NCBI RefSeq assembly: GCF_003265705.1
Contig: NW_020312827.1
Span: forward strand, 18,299,178-18,363,177
DNA length: 64,000 nt
Direction: 5' to 3'
Source of the DNA: Callorhinus ursinus
Taxonomy: Eukaryota > Chordata > Mammalia > Carnivora > Otariidae
Made by a program: the position numbers and the translations under genes. The notes below the pieces were generated by a model. It worked only from the letters and a program-made list of their open reading frames with translations, was not told where the DNA came from and ran no database searches. This document shows, piece by piece, positions 23,691 through 33,914 of the stretch; within the stretch, counting starts at the first letter, position 1, and each line of letters starts with the position of its first letter.

Positions 23691-23779
23691 ACTGTTACCT
23701 CTTAGCTGAATCTCAGAGAAGACGTCCTGCTTGTGAGACCCATTACCCCACTGTCTGAGTGAAGATTCTTTACACTCAC

Positions 23780-23842
23780 CTGTGCGGTGATTATTATTTC
23801 TATCCCCCATTTTTCACGTGAAGTTATTCAGGCTTAGGGTGT
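23780..23842 (-). repeat. MIR, part 1 (split by L1)
   Basis: 'tgattattatttctatcccc' and 'catttttcacgtgaagttat' correspond to the reverse MIR block with 'ttattatccccattttacag'. It resumes at 24367 beyond an L1 tail. Confidence 0.6.
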
Positions 23843-24366
23843 TATGCTGAGTGAAATAAGTCAATCAGAGAAAGACATGTATCATATGACCTCACTGATA
23901 TGAGGAATTCTTAATCTCAGGAAACAAACTGAGGGTTGCTGGAGTGGTGGGGGGTGGGAGGGATGGGGTGGCTGGGTGATAGACATTGGGGAGGGTATGT
24001 GCTATGGTGAGCGCTGTGAATTGTACAAGACTGATAAATCACAGATCTGTACTTCTGAAACAAATGCAATATATGTTAAGAAAAAAAAGAAGAAGAAGAT
24101 AGCAGGAGGGGAAGAATGAAGGGGAGTAAGTCGGAGGGGGAGAGGAACCATGAGAGACGATGGACTCTGAGAAACAAACTGAGGGTTCTAGAGGGGAGGG
24201 GGTGGGGGGATGGGTTAGCCTGGTGATGGGTATTAAAAAGGGCACGTTCTGTATGGAGCACTGCGTGTTATGCACAAACAATGAATCATGGAACACTGCC
24301 TCAAGAACGAATGATGTAATGTATGGTGATTAACATAATAACAAAAAAATTATTTAAAAAAAGAAA
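23843..24366 (+). mobile_element. Carnivore L1 3' end (ORF2 stop and 3' UTR)
   Basis: Sense L1. The start 'gctgagtgaaataagtcaat' is the last part of ORF2 coding. The 3' UTR has a G-rich 'gtggtggggggtgggaggga' block, 'cacagatctgtacttctgaa', an AGA-rich tract, 'gaaacaaactgagggttcta' and the end 'atggtgattaacataataac' plus A-rich DNA. Strongly 5' truncated. Confidence 0.95.
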
Positions 24367-24432
24367 AGTCATGCAACTAATGCAGTAGGGTCACTTAGGT
24401 GGTACGTATCAGAGCTGCATTCCAGATCAGTT
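24367..24432 (-). repeat. MIR, part 2
   Basis: 'agggtcacttaggtggtac' and 'tatcagagctgcattccag' match the MIR order ggtcacacagctagtaagtgg and cagagctgggattc. This continues the piece at 23780-23842. Confidence 0.55.
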
Positions 24433-25336
24433 GTTTCTCAAGTTGGATACATTGCAAAGAGCTCCATATGCAGCAGAAGACATGTTAAAACAGGGAGTAA
24501 TTCAAGATCCAGAGAACGTAGGAGGGGGCCTGAGGCAGTAACCCTGCTCTCCCAGGACGGGCCACCAAACCTATGAAGAGGCGATAGAGGGGATGGGTAA
24601 TCTAAAATAGACTTCTGTCCACACCTGAGGACCTGCCTGCTTACACTGACCATACGCATGGCTCATATACAGCTTCTGTTTACCTCAGTGCAGCCGTCTC
24701 ACGGTTAAACTGCAGTAGAGGACTGTAAGGGTAATGACGATATTATTAATTGTCCATGTGGAGAACGAAAAGGCTGCGTCGAATGCAATTATATATGGAA
24801 ACAAATGATTTCGAAAAGGTGTGGAACTGCCTTTTTAAAACTTAAAATCCAAGCAGTGTTTGCCTTTGCCATGACATATATGGGTTTCTATTTGTTTATT
24901 TATAAAATAGCTATTCATGTGAAATCTGCATCCTGTGGAGTGACTGCAGGTGCTTAATTGCTTGCCCGTAAGCAAACCATTACTGCAAATATAACCCTAT
25001 TACCGTATGCAGAGAAAACTCTATGAGCAGAAATATCTTTTAAGTAAAGTTTTACACTCTATTTTGCAACCAATTCCCCCTCCGTTTTAAATTAATTTAT
25101 TTCTTTTAGTGCTGCTTTTTTTCTCAAAGAGCCAGGAGACGTTGGAAAGTCCAGTTATTGTACTTTACTTATCATGCCTGGTTAAAAGTCAGAAGAAAGG
25201 AAAGCTGCTTTGCATCTCCCGCTTTCCATATGCAGGAAAACAGAATGAACTTATTAATACACAAGCAGATAGTGAGCATGAATCAAGTATATGTTAATTA
25301 ATTATTAGGTGATGCTCGGGTGGTAATAGTATTTTT
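24433..25336. other. Unique DNA, no gene seen
   Basis: Mixed composition. Around 24480-24780 it is GC-richer with several CpG dinucleotides, but no repeat or coding frame can be supported. A 62-codon frame at 25109-25297 has no recognised family. Confidence 0.5.
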
Positions 25337-25353
25337 TGAAATATCTATATCTT

Positions 25354-25441
25354 GTACTCACTTCAGCAGCACATATACTAAAATCGGAACGATACAGAGA
25401 AGATTAGCATGGCTCCTGGGCAAGGATGGCATGCAAATTTG
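25354..25441 (+). pseudogene. U6 snRNA retropseudogene, 3' truncated
   Basis: This is a near-complete match to the first 88 nucleotides of U6 spliceosomal RNA: 'cagcagcacatatactaaaa', 'gaacgatacagagaagatta', 'gcatggctcctgggcaagga', ending 'gcaaattt'. There are about eight substitutions, including the first stem and c-to-t and c-to-g changes in the CCCCTGCGCAAGG region. The last 18 or so nucleotides with the oligo-U end are missing. It is bounded by a 17-bp direct repeat (tgaaatatctatatctt at 25337-25353; one mismatch at 25442-25458), so it is an L1-mediated retrocopy. No proximal sequence element or TATA context is seen, so it is not a working gene. Confidence 0.95.
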
Positions 25442-25458
25442 TGAAATATCTATATCCT

Positions 25459-27276
25459 TTTGGTGCCTAACTCATCATATCCCTTTTCTGTTCAAAATAG
25501 TAAACTGCTATCATTTCCTTGGGTTCACTTGTCAAGTATTCAGGTTTCAGTCTCTTTCTCTATCTTGGCACAGATAACAGAGGTCAACCACTTTATGATA
25601 ATCATCTGAAATCGATTACATATATATGTATATATATATATATTTCTTATCTTGATTCTTTAAATTGATGGCAAAAAAAATAAAGAGGGAGAAAAGAAGA
25701 AGAGGCACTAGGAGGAAGTATCTCAAATTGTTTTTATTTTCTAAGGAATCCACAGCCACAACCTCCCACAAAAAGAATTCATAAAAATGTTTCTTTACTT
25801 GTCTGCTTATCTATTTTTTTAATTTGTTTGTTGATTTTCCTTTATGAAGCAAAGGAGATTGTGAACATTCTCAGGTTAAACATAGTGTCCAAGGCATTAA
25901 ATTTAGGTTTCTCACTTTCCTTTCTTTCCACCAAAGATCTTTTAACAAGACATAGTCTGAAAAATCTTAGTCAAAGAGAAGTTTGACAGTGTGATTTAGC
26001 TTCCCTAAAGGATCCAATTAAAAAAATATATATAAATATGGTCAACAAGAAATGACTGGCTAATGTACCTAAAGAGACAAGTGTTTGGAGTGGGAATTGT
26101 TACTTGACCATCATCCTCTCTCCACTGTTGTGCCTCATCTGCCATTTCTGGCAAAGTCCCTGGCAGCTACTGGTATTACTGGAGGCTCCATTAACTCCCA
26201 TGGTACCCTGTGAGGTCCCTGAGCACCTTCCACTGGAGCTCTCAGTCCAGCCAACCTTCTCTCGGATCCACGAACTGTATTATTTCTCCACCCCCAGCCA
26301 AAACCCTTGGTAGTCTATAACTTAAACTTACAAAAAAGAAATGATGAAAACAGATAACAGATATAAGTAATAAGTAAGAAAAACTAAATTGCACATAGAA
26401 TTTTAGAAAAGGTCTGTCTTTCATGGTAATGTAAGAAATAAAAGAATACAATGAAAATAAACAATATTTTACAGCTTTTTTTAGTATCAGCTTTTAGGTT
26501 AATAAGAAACTATCCTGATAATCTGATGATGCTATAACTATTTTGATGGCAATGGGAACTGGTATAATCTTTTGATAGCCCAGTGTTCAGATCTTCTGAT
26601 ACAGGAATCCCAGTCTGAAAAATTCATAGAAAGAAAAAAAAGCTAACATTCATTCATCATTATTTGTAATAAAAAAAAAAGGGGGGAAAGAAAAGGAAAA
26701 AAATCTACAATGACAATGTCTTACCTGAGTTTTGAGGCACCATCTTGATCAGATATTATACACTTTACACTATAAAAATAGTTAATTTAGAGTCACAGTT
26801 TCAAAGATCAGTTTAAGTACCTATCTGATAGGAAGTATGCCGAATACATTCACATTTATATTGCCATGTAATTCTTAAAATAACCATATAAAGTGAAAAT
26901 TTTCCAAAACTAAAACATGCACTAAATTTTATTTTAAACTATAACAAATAAGTACATACTGTTTGAAAAAAAAAGGAATGAAAAGCCATCTAAGTAAATA
27001 AAAATAACTTTGCTATGTGATATTAAGAATGTGATTTTTTTTCTCTCAAAATCCCCTTTAATATTCTTGTAATCTTATTTTTACAGTATGAGGAAAAAAT
27101 AAGCCTAGAGAAATACAAACCCAGTAAAAATACTGTTCTTATAAGAAGTCTACAATGATTATCAGACAAGTGTGGGTAATGACAGCAGAAACAGATGTTT
27201 AGACAATAAATAATAAAAAAATAGGAAAAAATATACTTCTGTTTTAAAGAAAACAACATAGCTCAGTTAAATAATA
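25459..27276. other. Unique AT-rich DNA, short TA repeat
   Basis: A TA/TG microsatellite lies at about 25618-25643. The rest shows no repeat or gene that I can support. A-runs at 26665-26700 and 26965-26980 are simple. Confidence 0.5.
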
Positions 27277-27328
27277 ATCTTTTTTTAATTAAATTTTTAT
27301 TGTTATGTTAATCACCATACATTACATC

Positions 27329-27406
27329 TTTTTTTTTTTTTTTAAGGCTGTGAGTAGCCCCTCTACTTACATGGGTAGCATATACTCAGACAAGGTTTAT
27401 TTGTTT
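27329..27406 (-). other. Probable SINE 3'-transduced flank with second poly(A)
   Basis: Between the L1 target site and the T-rich tail of the next SINE lie a 15-base T-run and about 60 bp of unique sequence (for example 'cccctctacttacatgggta'). It lies inside the same short direct repeat (tacatc at 27323-27328 and 27608-27613) as the SINE. On the minus strand the order is SINE, A-rich tail, unique flank, second poly(A), as expected if a read-through SINE transcript was retrotransposed with its downstream flank. Confidence 0.6.
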
Positions 27407-27607
27407 TTGTATTTTTTTTAAGACTTTATTTATTTATTTGACAGAGAGAGACACAGCGAGAGAGGGAACACAAGCAGGGGGAGTGGGAGAGGGAGAAGCA
27501 GGCTTCCCCCAAAGCAGGGAGCCTGATGCGGGGCTTGATCCCAGGATCCTGGGACCATGACCTGAGCCGAAGGCAGCCGCTTAACGACTGAGCCACCCAG
27601 GTGCCCC
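27407..27607 (-). mobile_element. CAN-SINE nested in L1
   Basis: Reverse SINE: 'tttaagactttatttattta', 'gacagagagagacacagcga', 'gcaggcttcccccaaagcag', ending 'gagccacccaggtgcccc'. The sub-type has 'acacaagcagggggagtggg', shared with 34560, 40560 and, in sense, 54.2 kb. Confidence 0.96.
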
Positions 27608-27740
27608 TACATCATTAGTTTTTGATGTAGTGTTCCATGATTCATTGTTTGTGCATAAAACCCAGTGCTCCACGCAGAACGTGCCCTCCTCAATACCCAT
27701 CACCAGGCCAACCCATCCCCCCACCCCCCTCCCCTTAGAC

Positions 27741-29439
27741 AAATATAAATGGTTCATTTAATTTTTTTTCCTGCAACCTGGTTGGGTGTGAGAATTTGAT
27801 ACTTTCTTTGCATTAATTGAAATCATCTGTTTAAAAAAAAAAAGATCTGGAGTTTTCTGGAGGTAGTCAATTTATTACCTGAAAAAAATCTGAAATAATT
27901 CACAAATAACAAACATATCTCCCACTCAAGTTATTTACTAAAATTTTTTTAGTAAGATGTTACACAAAATTAAGTTCTAGTCTAAGCCTCTCGGCTGAAT
28001 GGAAACAGGAACACTTACCTTTTGAGATTCAGGAGAACATCCCTTTTTAGCATAAGATGTGACTTCAGTTTTTGAATGCAGCATCTTCGTTCTCATTTGG
28101 ACCCTAAACAAGGCCAAACACCATGTTATATGTGGAAACCTGGTGTGGCAATTGCCAAAGTAGAAATCAACTATGAAAGTCATTTGAGAAGAATGTCAGA
28201 TATTAGAAAATCAAAACCACCCTCTACTCAATGAAGAATAAATAAAAATGCAAGACCATTTTTACAGGTTGTTCAGTTACAGCTGATGTTGGTAGAAAAG
28301 GCAAATATTAACTGGTAAGTTGATATTAAGACATTTCTTTATCTTATTCTTGACAACTCTCAAACAGAATCCTTTGACAAAGAAATTTGAGAACAGTTTT
28401 TTCTGTGCAGCAAGTAGAATCAGAAACCATTAGAATCAGAAAAGGTTATAAAGATTGTTGAGTGGGCAGTTCAGAGGGAAATCTGTATTTTTGGAAGAGG
28501 AGAACATATCAGTTAGTAGAAATAGCAAGAGCCCAGAACATTACCAGAGTGAACAGAGGTCACTCAGACCTAGAGAGGCAGACAAAATAAAAGGGAGCCC
28601 CAAAATGTTTACATTCTTACGATGACACATGTAAGGACAACTAAAAGCAGAGGTGAATTTTGACGTAATGGAACAAAGGCTTCATTAGAGATTAAACTGC
28701 ATATTCTCTGCTCCCAGTTGTTCTGATAATGAGGTTGCTTCCAAAATGCCAATGACTTTAAAATGAGAAATACTATAGTGAGATGAAGTAAACAGTAATT
28801 GGAAGCAGAGCCACATGAGCTCCACGGAGATTCTTTCTGAAAGAAATTTGGGGAAACTTTAGAGGGGTTTGCCTTATAAGAGTGTGAGATTGTGGATAAA
28901 GGCTTAACTGTTATTATAAGGTTGTTTCTGGGTTCAGCCATTTCCCATCTAACCCTAAGTCTATGCAATTAATAAATCTTGTGGGTAAGACTTTCCCATA
29001 TTGTCTCACTTCATTTATTTATGGATAGTAACCACCTGGAAGCAACAGTGGAAAAGTGATAGGCCTGACAGATTTAGCAAAACAAAGCACACAAACAGAA
29101 AATAGGACAAATATGTTCCACACAATATTTGGATAAACAATGAAAAAATATATACATCCTAAATACAGTGTGAAACATATTTATACTGAAAGAATTCATT
29201 GTTTATCTGAAATTCAAATTAAACTGGGTGTACTCTATTTTTGCCTGCCAACCCTATAAAGGAGAAATGTATAGATGGTGTTGGGGCCTGGGTTAACCTA
29301 GGCATTCAGCTTGCTCTTGCAATAGCTGGGGGTTCAAAGATTCTGGTGTTTACCTACCTGGAGCAAAATCAACAGAGGTCATCTGATAGATAGCACTCAA
29401 ATTTAAACGGAACCTGAAAAATCTCCAAAGTACCTATTA
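27741..29439. other. Unique DNA, no gene seen
   Basis: No repeat recognised. The longest frame is 119 codons on the minus strand at 28609-28968; it has no domain, and chance is likely. Confidence 0.5.
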
Positions 29440-29562
29440 TGAAAGACCTCTCTTTCATAGATTCTGACTTGGTGAGTCTGGGGTAAGTCTCAGTATCTGT
29501 ATTTTAAAAAGTACTTCAAGTAGATCTATCATAGATCACGTCAGGCTACATTTTGAGAAAAA
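29440..29562 (+). repeat. MER5-like hAT DNA transposon fragment
   Basis: 'tagattctgacttggtgagt', 'ctggggtaagtctcagtatc', 'tgtattttaaaaagtacttc' and 'ggctacattttgagaa' follow the order of MER5-type non-autonomous hAT-Charlie elements ('gattcagtaggtctggggtg ... cactttgagaa'). Diverged and partial. Confidence 0.55.
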
Positions 29563-30293
29563 AAAAATCTAGTCCAACCTTCCTTTTTTTTTTTAAACAT
29601 AAGATAAATGCCCAAAGATATAAAATAATATTCTAATTTATCAATACTTATTGTACTATAAATCAAAACAGAGAAAAATAATTCTTTTGAAATAACAATA
29701 ACACCATTGATGTAAGAATAAAAACAAATACTTATAAAAATAACTACATTTTCCAAAATAAAAAAATAATTTAGTGAGAACAATTGCTTTATAGTTTTTC
29801 TTTACTTTAGTGTAAATTTCTTCAATATATGTTTTAATAAGACAACTGGATTGTCATATCTTCTGCATTTGCTGTTTTAATATTTTGTCTTGGTTGAGGT
29901 ATATGAAGAAAATTTGACATCCCACAGATAATGTAGTTAAAAAAAATAAAAGCCTTTTCACTTAATAGTGAATATTCTTTTTAAGAAAATTAAGGGTCAC
30001 CAACATTCATATTAACTCTACAATGACTGTTTTACAATGTTTTCCAACAATCAATCTCTTAATGTAAAATGTGGAAAGTGTTAAACAACACAGTATTATT
30101 TTATAAGCCTTTGCCTAGAAATCAAAAATAATCAAATGTGTAAATGTTTAAGGGGAACATTTTAACAAAACAGCAACATTAGGTTTTATGAGACAAATAT
30201 AACTAGCCTGTGAATGAAATATGAATATATATATATGTATATACATGTGTACATGTGTTGTATATGTGTATACATATTCATTGTGTGTGTATG
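29563..30293. other. AT-rich unique DNA ending in TA/TG repeat
   Basis: No gene seen. A TA/TG/CA microsatellite at about 30222-30292 abuts the truncated SINE that follows. Confidence 0.55.
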
Positions 30294-30406
30294 TCTCCTG
30301 CTCAGCAAGGAGCCTGCTTCTCCCTCTGACCCTCCCCCTTCTCATGTACTCTCTCTCATTCTCACTCTCTCAAATAAATAAATAAATCTTAAAAAAAAAA
30401 AAAAAT
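30294..30406 (+). mobile_element. CAN-SINE, 5' truncated
   Basis: Only the 3' half is present: 'ctgctcagcaaggagcctgc', CT-rich body, AAAT units, AATCTTA and A15. The tRNA-like head is missing, and the junction lies in a TG-rich microsatellite. This suggests 5' truncation at insertion or a microsatellite-mediated deletion. Confidence 0.93.
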
Positions 30407-30550
30407 AGCTAAAAGCCCTTTGCGGAGCATAATGCCCCCTCCTGTGTTTCTTTCTTTCCTCTAGTCATCTGCTATGCTTTGTTCTTTACTTTAGTCCTCC
30501 TTTATCTTCTTCTCCCAATCTCCTGTCTTCTTTCTATCCTTCTTTTTTTT

Positions 30551-30730
30551 AACCTTTTTTTAAATTTATTTATTCATTTGAGTCAGAGAGAGAGAGAGAG
30601 AGGCAGAGGCAGAGGGAGAAGCAGGCTCCCCGCCTAGCAGGGAGCCCAATGCGGGACTCGATTCCAGGACCCCGGGATCATGACCTGAGCCGAAGGCAGA
30701 CGTTTAACCATCTGAGCCACCGAGGCGCCC
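30551..30730 (-). mobile_element. CAN-SINE, antisense
   Basis: Reverse SINE with 'gagtcagagagagagagaga', 'gggagaagcaggctccccgc' and end 'gagccaccgaggcgccc'. The flank repeats tatc(c/t)ttct, probably the target duplication. A TATC microsatellite follows. Confidence 0.95.
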
Positions 30731-30770
30731 TATCTATCTTTCTATCTATCTAGATATCTATTCATTTTTC
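30731..30770. repeat. (TATC)n short microsatellite
   Basis: Decayed TATC units directly after the SINE head; likely pre-existing target sequence. Confidence 0.8.
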
Positions 30771-31399
30771 CCTCAGCTCTTCTCTGTCTTTGGTCTGAAT
30801 GTGCTTGAGGCACAGGGTTGTAATGGGGTTTTCGGTCCCTCCCACTTGGGAGTAGCCATACTTGCTCAGTAAGGAACCATACGTGGAAGGTGAGGGGCAT
30901 TAAGACTCAGAGCCGTAAACACACTGACAAACCTTTGGTGCAACTTCGTGTATTATCTCAGCAAATAAGTGAATCATCAAGATAATAAGCACGCAAATTG
31001 TCTTAATGTTCCAGTTTTAAACTATGTATATTTTTAAACAATCGCCACTATTAAAAATCAGAGAGCGACCAGAAAATTTTGTAGCTATAGAAACACATTT
31101 TGAAGATCAGACATATCATAAATGGATAAGGTATGTATGTGAATATACATATCTTGTGTAATATAATCATATTCCTTTTATTAGCCCTGAACAAAGAATA
31201 ACAACTTATCTTACAGACTTGATCGAGGTTTGCATAGAAAGAAGATAATAGAAAAAAGTGTGTTCAAGGAGTTCAGGGTGATGATATGGGTATCTTGATT
31301 CATAACCTTGAAAATTGCTGTTCAGGGTAACCACATCTATCCCTAGGACAGTGTTAATTTGGTACAAACATTCTGGAAAGCATTTGGGAAATATATACT
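30771..31399. other. Unique DNA
   Basis: No repeat or gene that I can support. The last 50 bases may already belong to the old LINE that follows. Confidence 0.45.
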
Positions 31400-31960
31400 A
31401 AGAGTCCTAAAGATTTAGATACTTTTGACTCAATTAAAAACATTTTAAAAAACTTACCCTAAAGCAATATTAAAGTAAGGCAGTTTCTATATGAGGATAT
31501 TCGTTGTGACATTTATTTTTTGTAATAGAGAGCAAAGGAATAATCGTAAACAACTTAAATAACCAACAAAAAAGGATTTTTTTGATAATCATGAAATATC
31601 CAAGTGATTGAATATTATACTTCCACTAAACACCAGGTTTTCAAAGATAGTGAAGAATATGAAATAGATATATAAATGTGTGTGTATGTATATATATATA
31701 TATATATATCTGAGTGTGTATATGTGTGTGTGTGAGTGTATATGTGTGTACATATATAAGTTTAGTTAAAAAACACATTACTTAACAATGTAGTTTTTCA
31801 TAGATGATTTGTGAGCGTGGGCATTATTTTGCATAGAACAGAAGATGAATAAGAAATATACTCCAATGCTAATAATTGATATCTCTGGATGGTAAGATTC
31901 TGGGTGACTAAAAGCTTCCTATTATTTCCACATTCTCAAATGATTTACATGAATCCCACA
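31400..31960 (+). mobile_element. Old L1M/HAL1-type LINE fragment
   Basis: Sense fossil LINE: 'tatgaggatattcgttgtga', 'cgtaaacaacttaaataacc', 'gataatcatgaaatatccaa' and 'ttgaatattatacttccact', then after a microsatellite 'gatatctctggatggtaaga' and 'tctgggtgactaaaagcttc'. The order matches the 3' portion of old L1M/HAL1 copies. No intact frame. Confidence 0.7.
31678..31765. repeat. TG/TA microsatellite inside the old LINE
   Basis: Alternating TG and TA runs, including about ten TA units at 31690-31709, then TG-rich units. Confidence 0.92.
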
Positions 31961-33890
31961 TTGCCTTGCAATGAACAAGTAAAATTATACCCACATGGTT
32001 CTCATGTGTACAGCATTTATATTTCCAAAGTCCATTGCCAGCTTTCATCAATGATTTCTGGTCTCAGCGCAGTTTGGTAAATGAGCAAGGATGTTAAAAC
32101 CACTTTCAAAGTCACCCTCTTCAGCTGCATCCTTGGGGGCTTATTAAGGTGATAAACACCTTTGGCCAAAGCTTATGGTCAGTAACATTTTCAGCAAAAT
32201 CAAATACTCCTGTTAACTTTGTTTTTTTATGAATACGAAACAGAGGCTGTTCGAGAGCTCAATGTGGCACCTCAGGCTGTCCCCACATTGTTCATCCTCA
32301 TACTCGGTTTGGGCTTTTAAATGAGCCCAGGTATGTTTTAATAACCTTGGAAGTGGGAACTCTTTTGCACCATTCCCATACCCAGCCAGTTGCTGTGTAT
32401 CTTGGCAGAGGCAAGCTTCTTTCTGAGGAAAGAGAAATATTTCCATTCTTTTATAAGTCATTCCAAGTTTCCTGTGATGTTATAAATAATCGGGCAAACA
32501 GCCGGCTTTATTCTGCTTAATTTGATATGGCAGATTTGAAATGTCAAAAAGTTCACTCTCAACATAAGCCATACAACTGGACTCTGCCCAATACTCTCCT
32601 TCCTGATGGGATCAACTTTATCAACAAGCTCACTCAGGAAGGCAGCTGAGACTCTGCCGCCTGGTCTTCGTAGGCGCTGACTGATAGAGAAGTCTGAGCT
32701 GGCCTCCCCTGCTGTGAGCATGAGGTCAGCCCTTCCTGGGTTTTCTCTGGGGGACAGGCAACTAGCCTGACAAACTTAGCTAATATACCTGTCATTCAAG
32801 AGAGGAGAGCAGGAGACTAGAAAAACAAAGTTGATATTAATGTGTGAGTAATTGGAAGAAGAAGAATTCAGTATCAACTCAGGGTAAACATTTCCACAAA
32901 AGAGACATATTTTAGTCTCTCTGTGTCAAATGTCCTTTCACGACCAAGTTCAAGGGCTGATTTACACTTTGGAAGTCCGCAGAGAACTAAATTCTGGGCG
33001 AACAGATCAAGGTCACCTGACAACAGTGATGAAAGATAAAACCACCATAAAAGCAGATGCTTGGCTGAGATTTTTAAATCTGTTGAAAGAGCTAAAAGGG
33101 CATTTTGCCAATTAGTCTGATTTTTAATAGGATGTTTGTGTTGTTTTTATTCTTTTGCCCTGTATTTACAAATCAAACACGCTCTGATGAAACAGCTCAG
33201 TGTGGTTTTCCTTGATTCTGAAAAGAGTTAAAGAGAAAAAATAATTATTGAGCTTGACTTAACGAGTTTGAATATTAAGCAATTTCCTTTAATAATACAC
33301 TTGTTTAAAGTAAACTGTTCATAGCTCATCTGGCCTTATTTTTTAGGTTTGTACTTTATCCAAATCTTTTTCTTCCCAGTTTCTTGTTATTCTTAAGGCT
33401 GTTCATATTCCAATTAAGATCATTTTAGGAAATGTTTTCTGGAAATTAATGTATTGAGCGATTAGAACCGGCTGAAACCAAATGTGAGAGCAGAGATCAG
33501 GTTTTCTAATTTAGACTTTGCTTAGAATGTATGTGTTTGCAATTTTTTTAAAAGCCAAAGAACAAAAACCAAAACAAAATAAAAAGCAAAAAAGTAATCC
33601 ACTGTTTGTAAAAATACAAAAGAACTTGCACTTCTCAGTCCTGACTTGCATATTTACATTGCCTAATGAATGTTGCATTTGCTTTGAGTAATAGGCTGCA
33701 AATATTATGTAATAATTCTGTCCAAGGAGGAGGAAACACATAGGGAGAAAGTGTGTAACTACTGAGAGGCAGGCCAATCCCTTAGGCTTTATACCGTACC
33801 AGGAAGAAGCATCACCACCGCCATTCCAGATTAACACACTTCATTTTTCTTTTTTTTTACCTATACTGTGAAAACTTTATTTTTTTAATT
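31961..33890. other. Long repeat-free block, candidate non-coding conserved DNA
   Basis: Nearly 1.9 kb with no recognised transposon, which is unusual in this window. It is compositionally complex. Short motifs include the nuclear-receptor-type tcaaggtca with adjacent cacctg at 33009-33022. Several frames (82, 87, 61 and 108 codons) lie here on both strands without domain or splice support. A regulatory role is inference only. Confidence 0.3.
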
Positions 33891-33914
33891 ATTTATTTAT
33901 TGGCAAAGAATGGG

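Larger units (their letters stand above)
27277..27740 (-). mobile_element. Carnivore L1 3' end, antisense, interrupted
   Basis: On the plus strand it begins 'tttttattgttatgttaatc' 'accatacattacat' and resumes at 27614 with 'attagtttttgatgtagtgt', 'tccatgattcattgtttgtg' and 'cccatcaccaggccaaccca'. These are the reverse of the carnivore L1 terminal 3' UTR. The interruption at 27329-27607 is a SINE with extra sequence. Confidence 0.93.

Noticed and set aside
25354..25441. Functional U6 snRNA gene
   Set aside because: The 3' end is missing, several conserved positions are changed, and it is flanked by a target duplication; a retrocopy.
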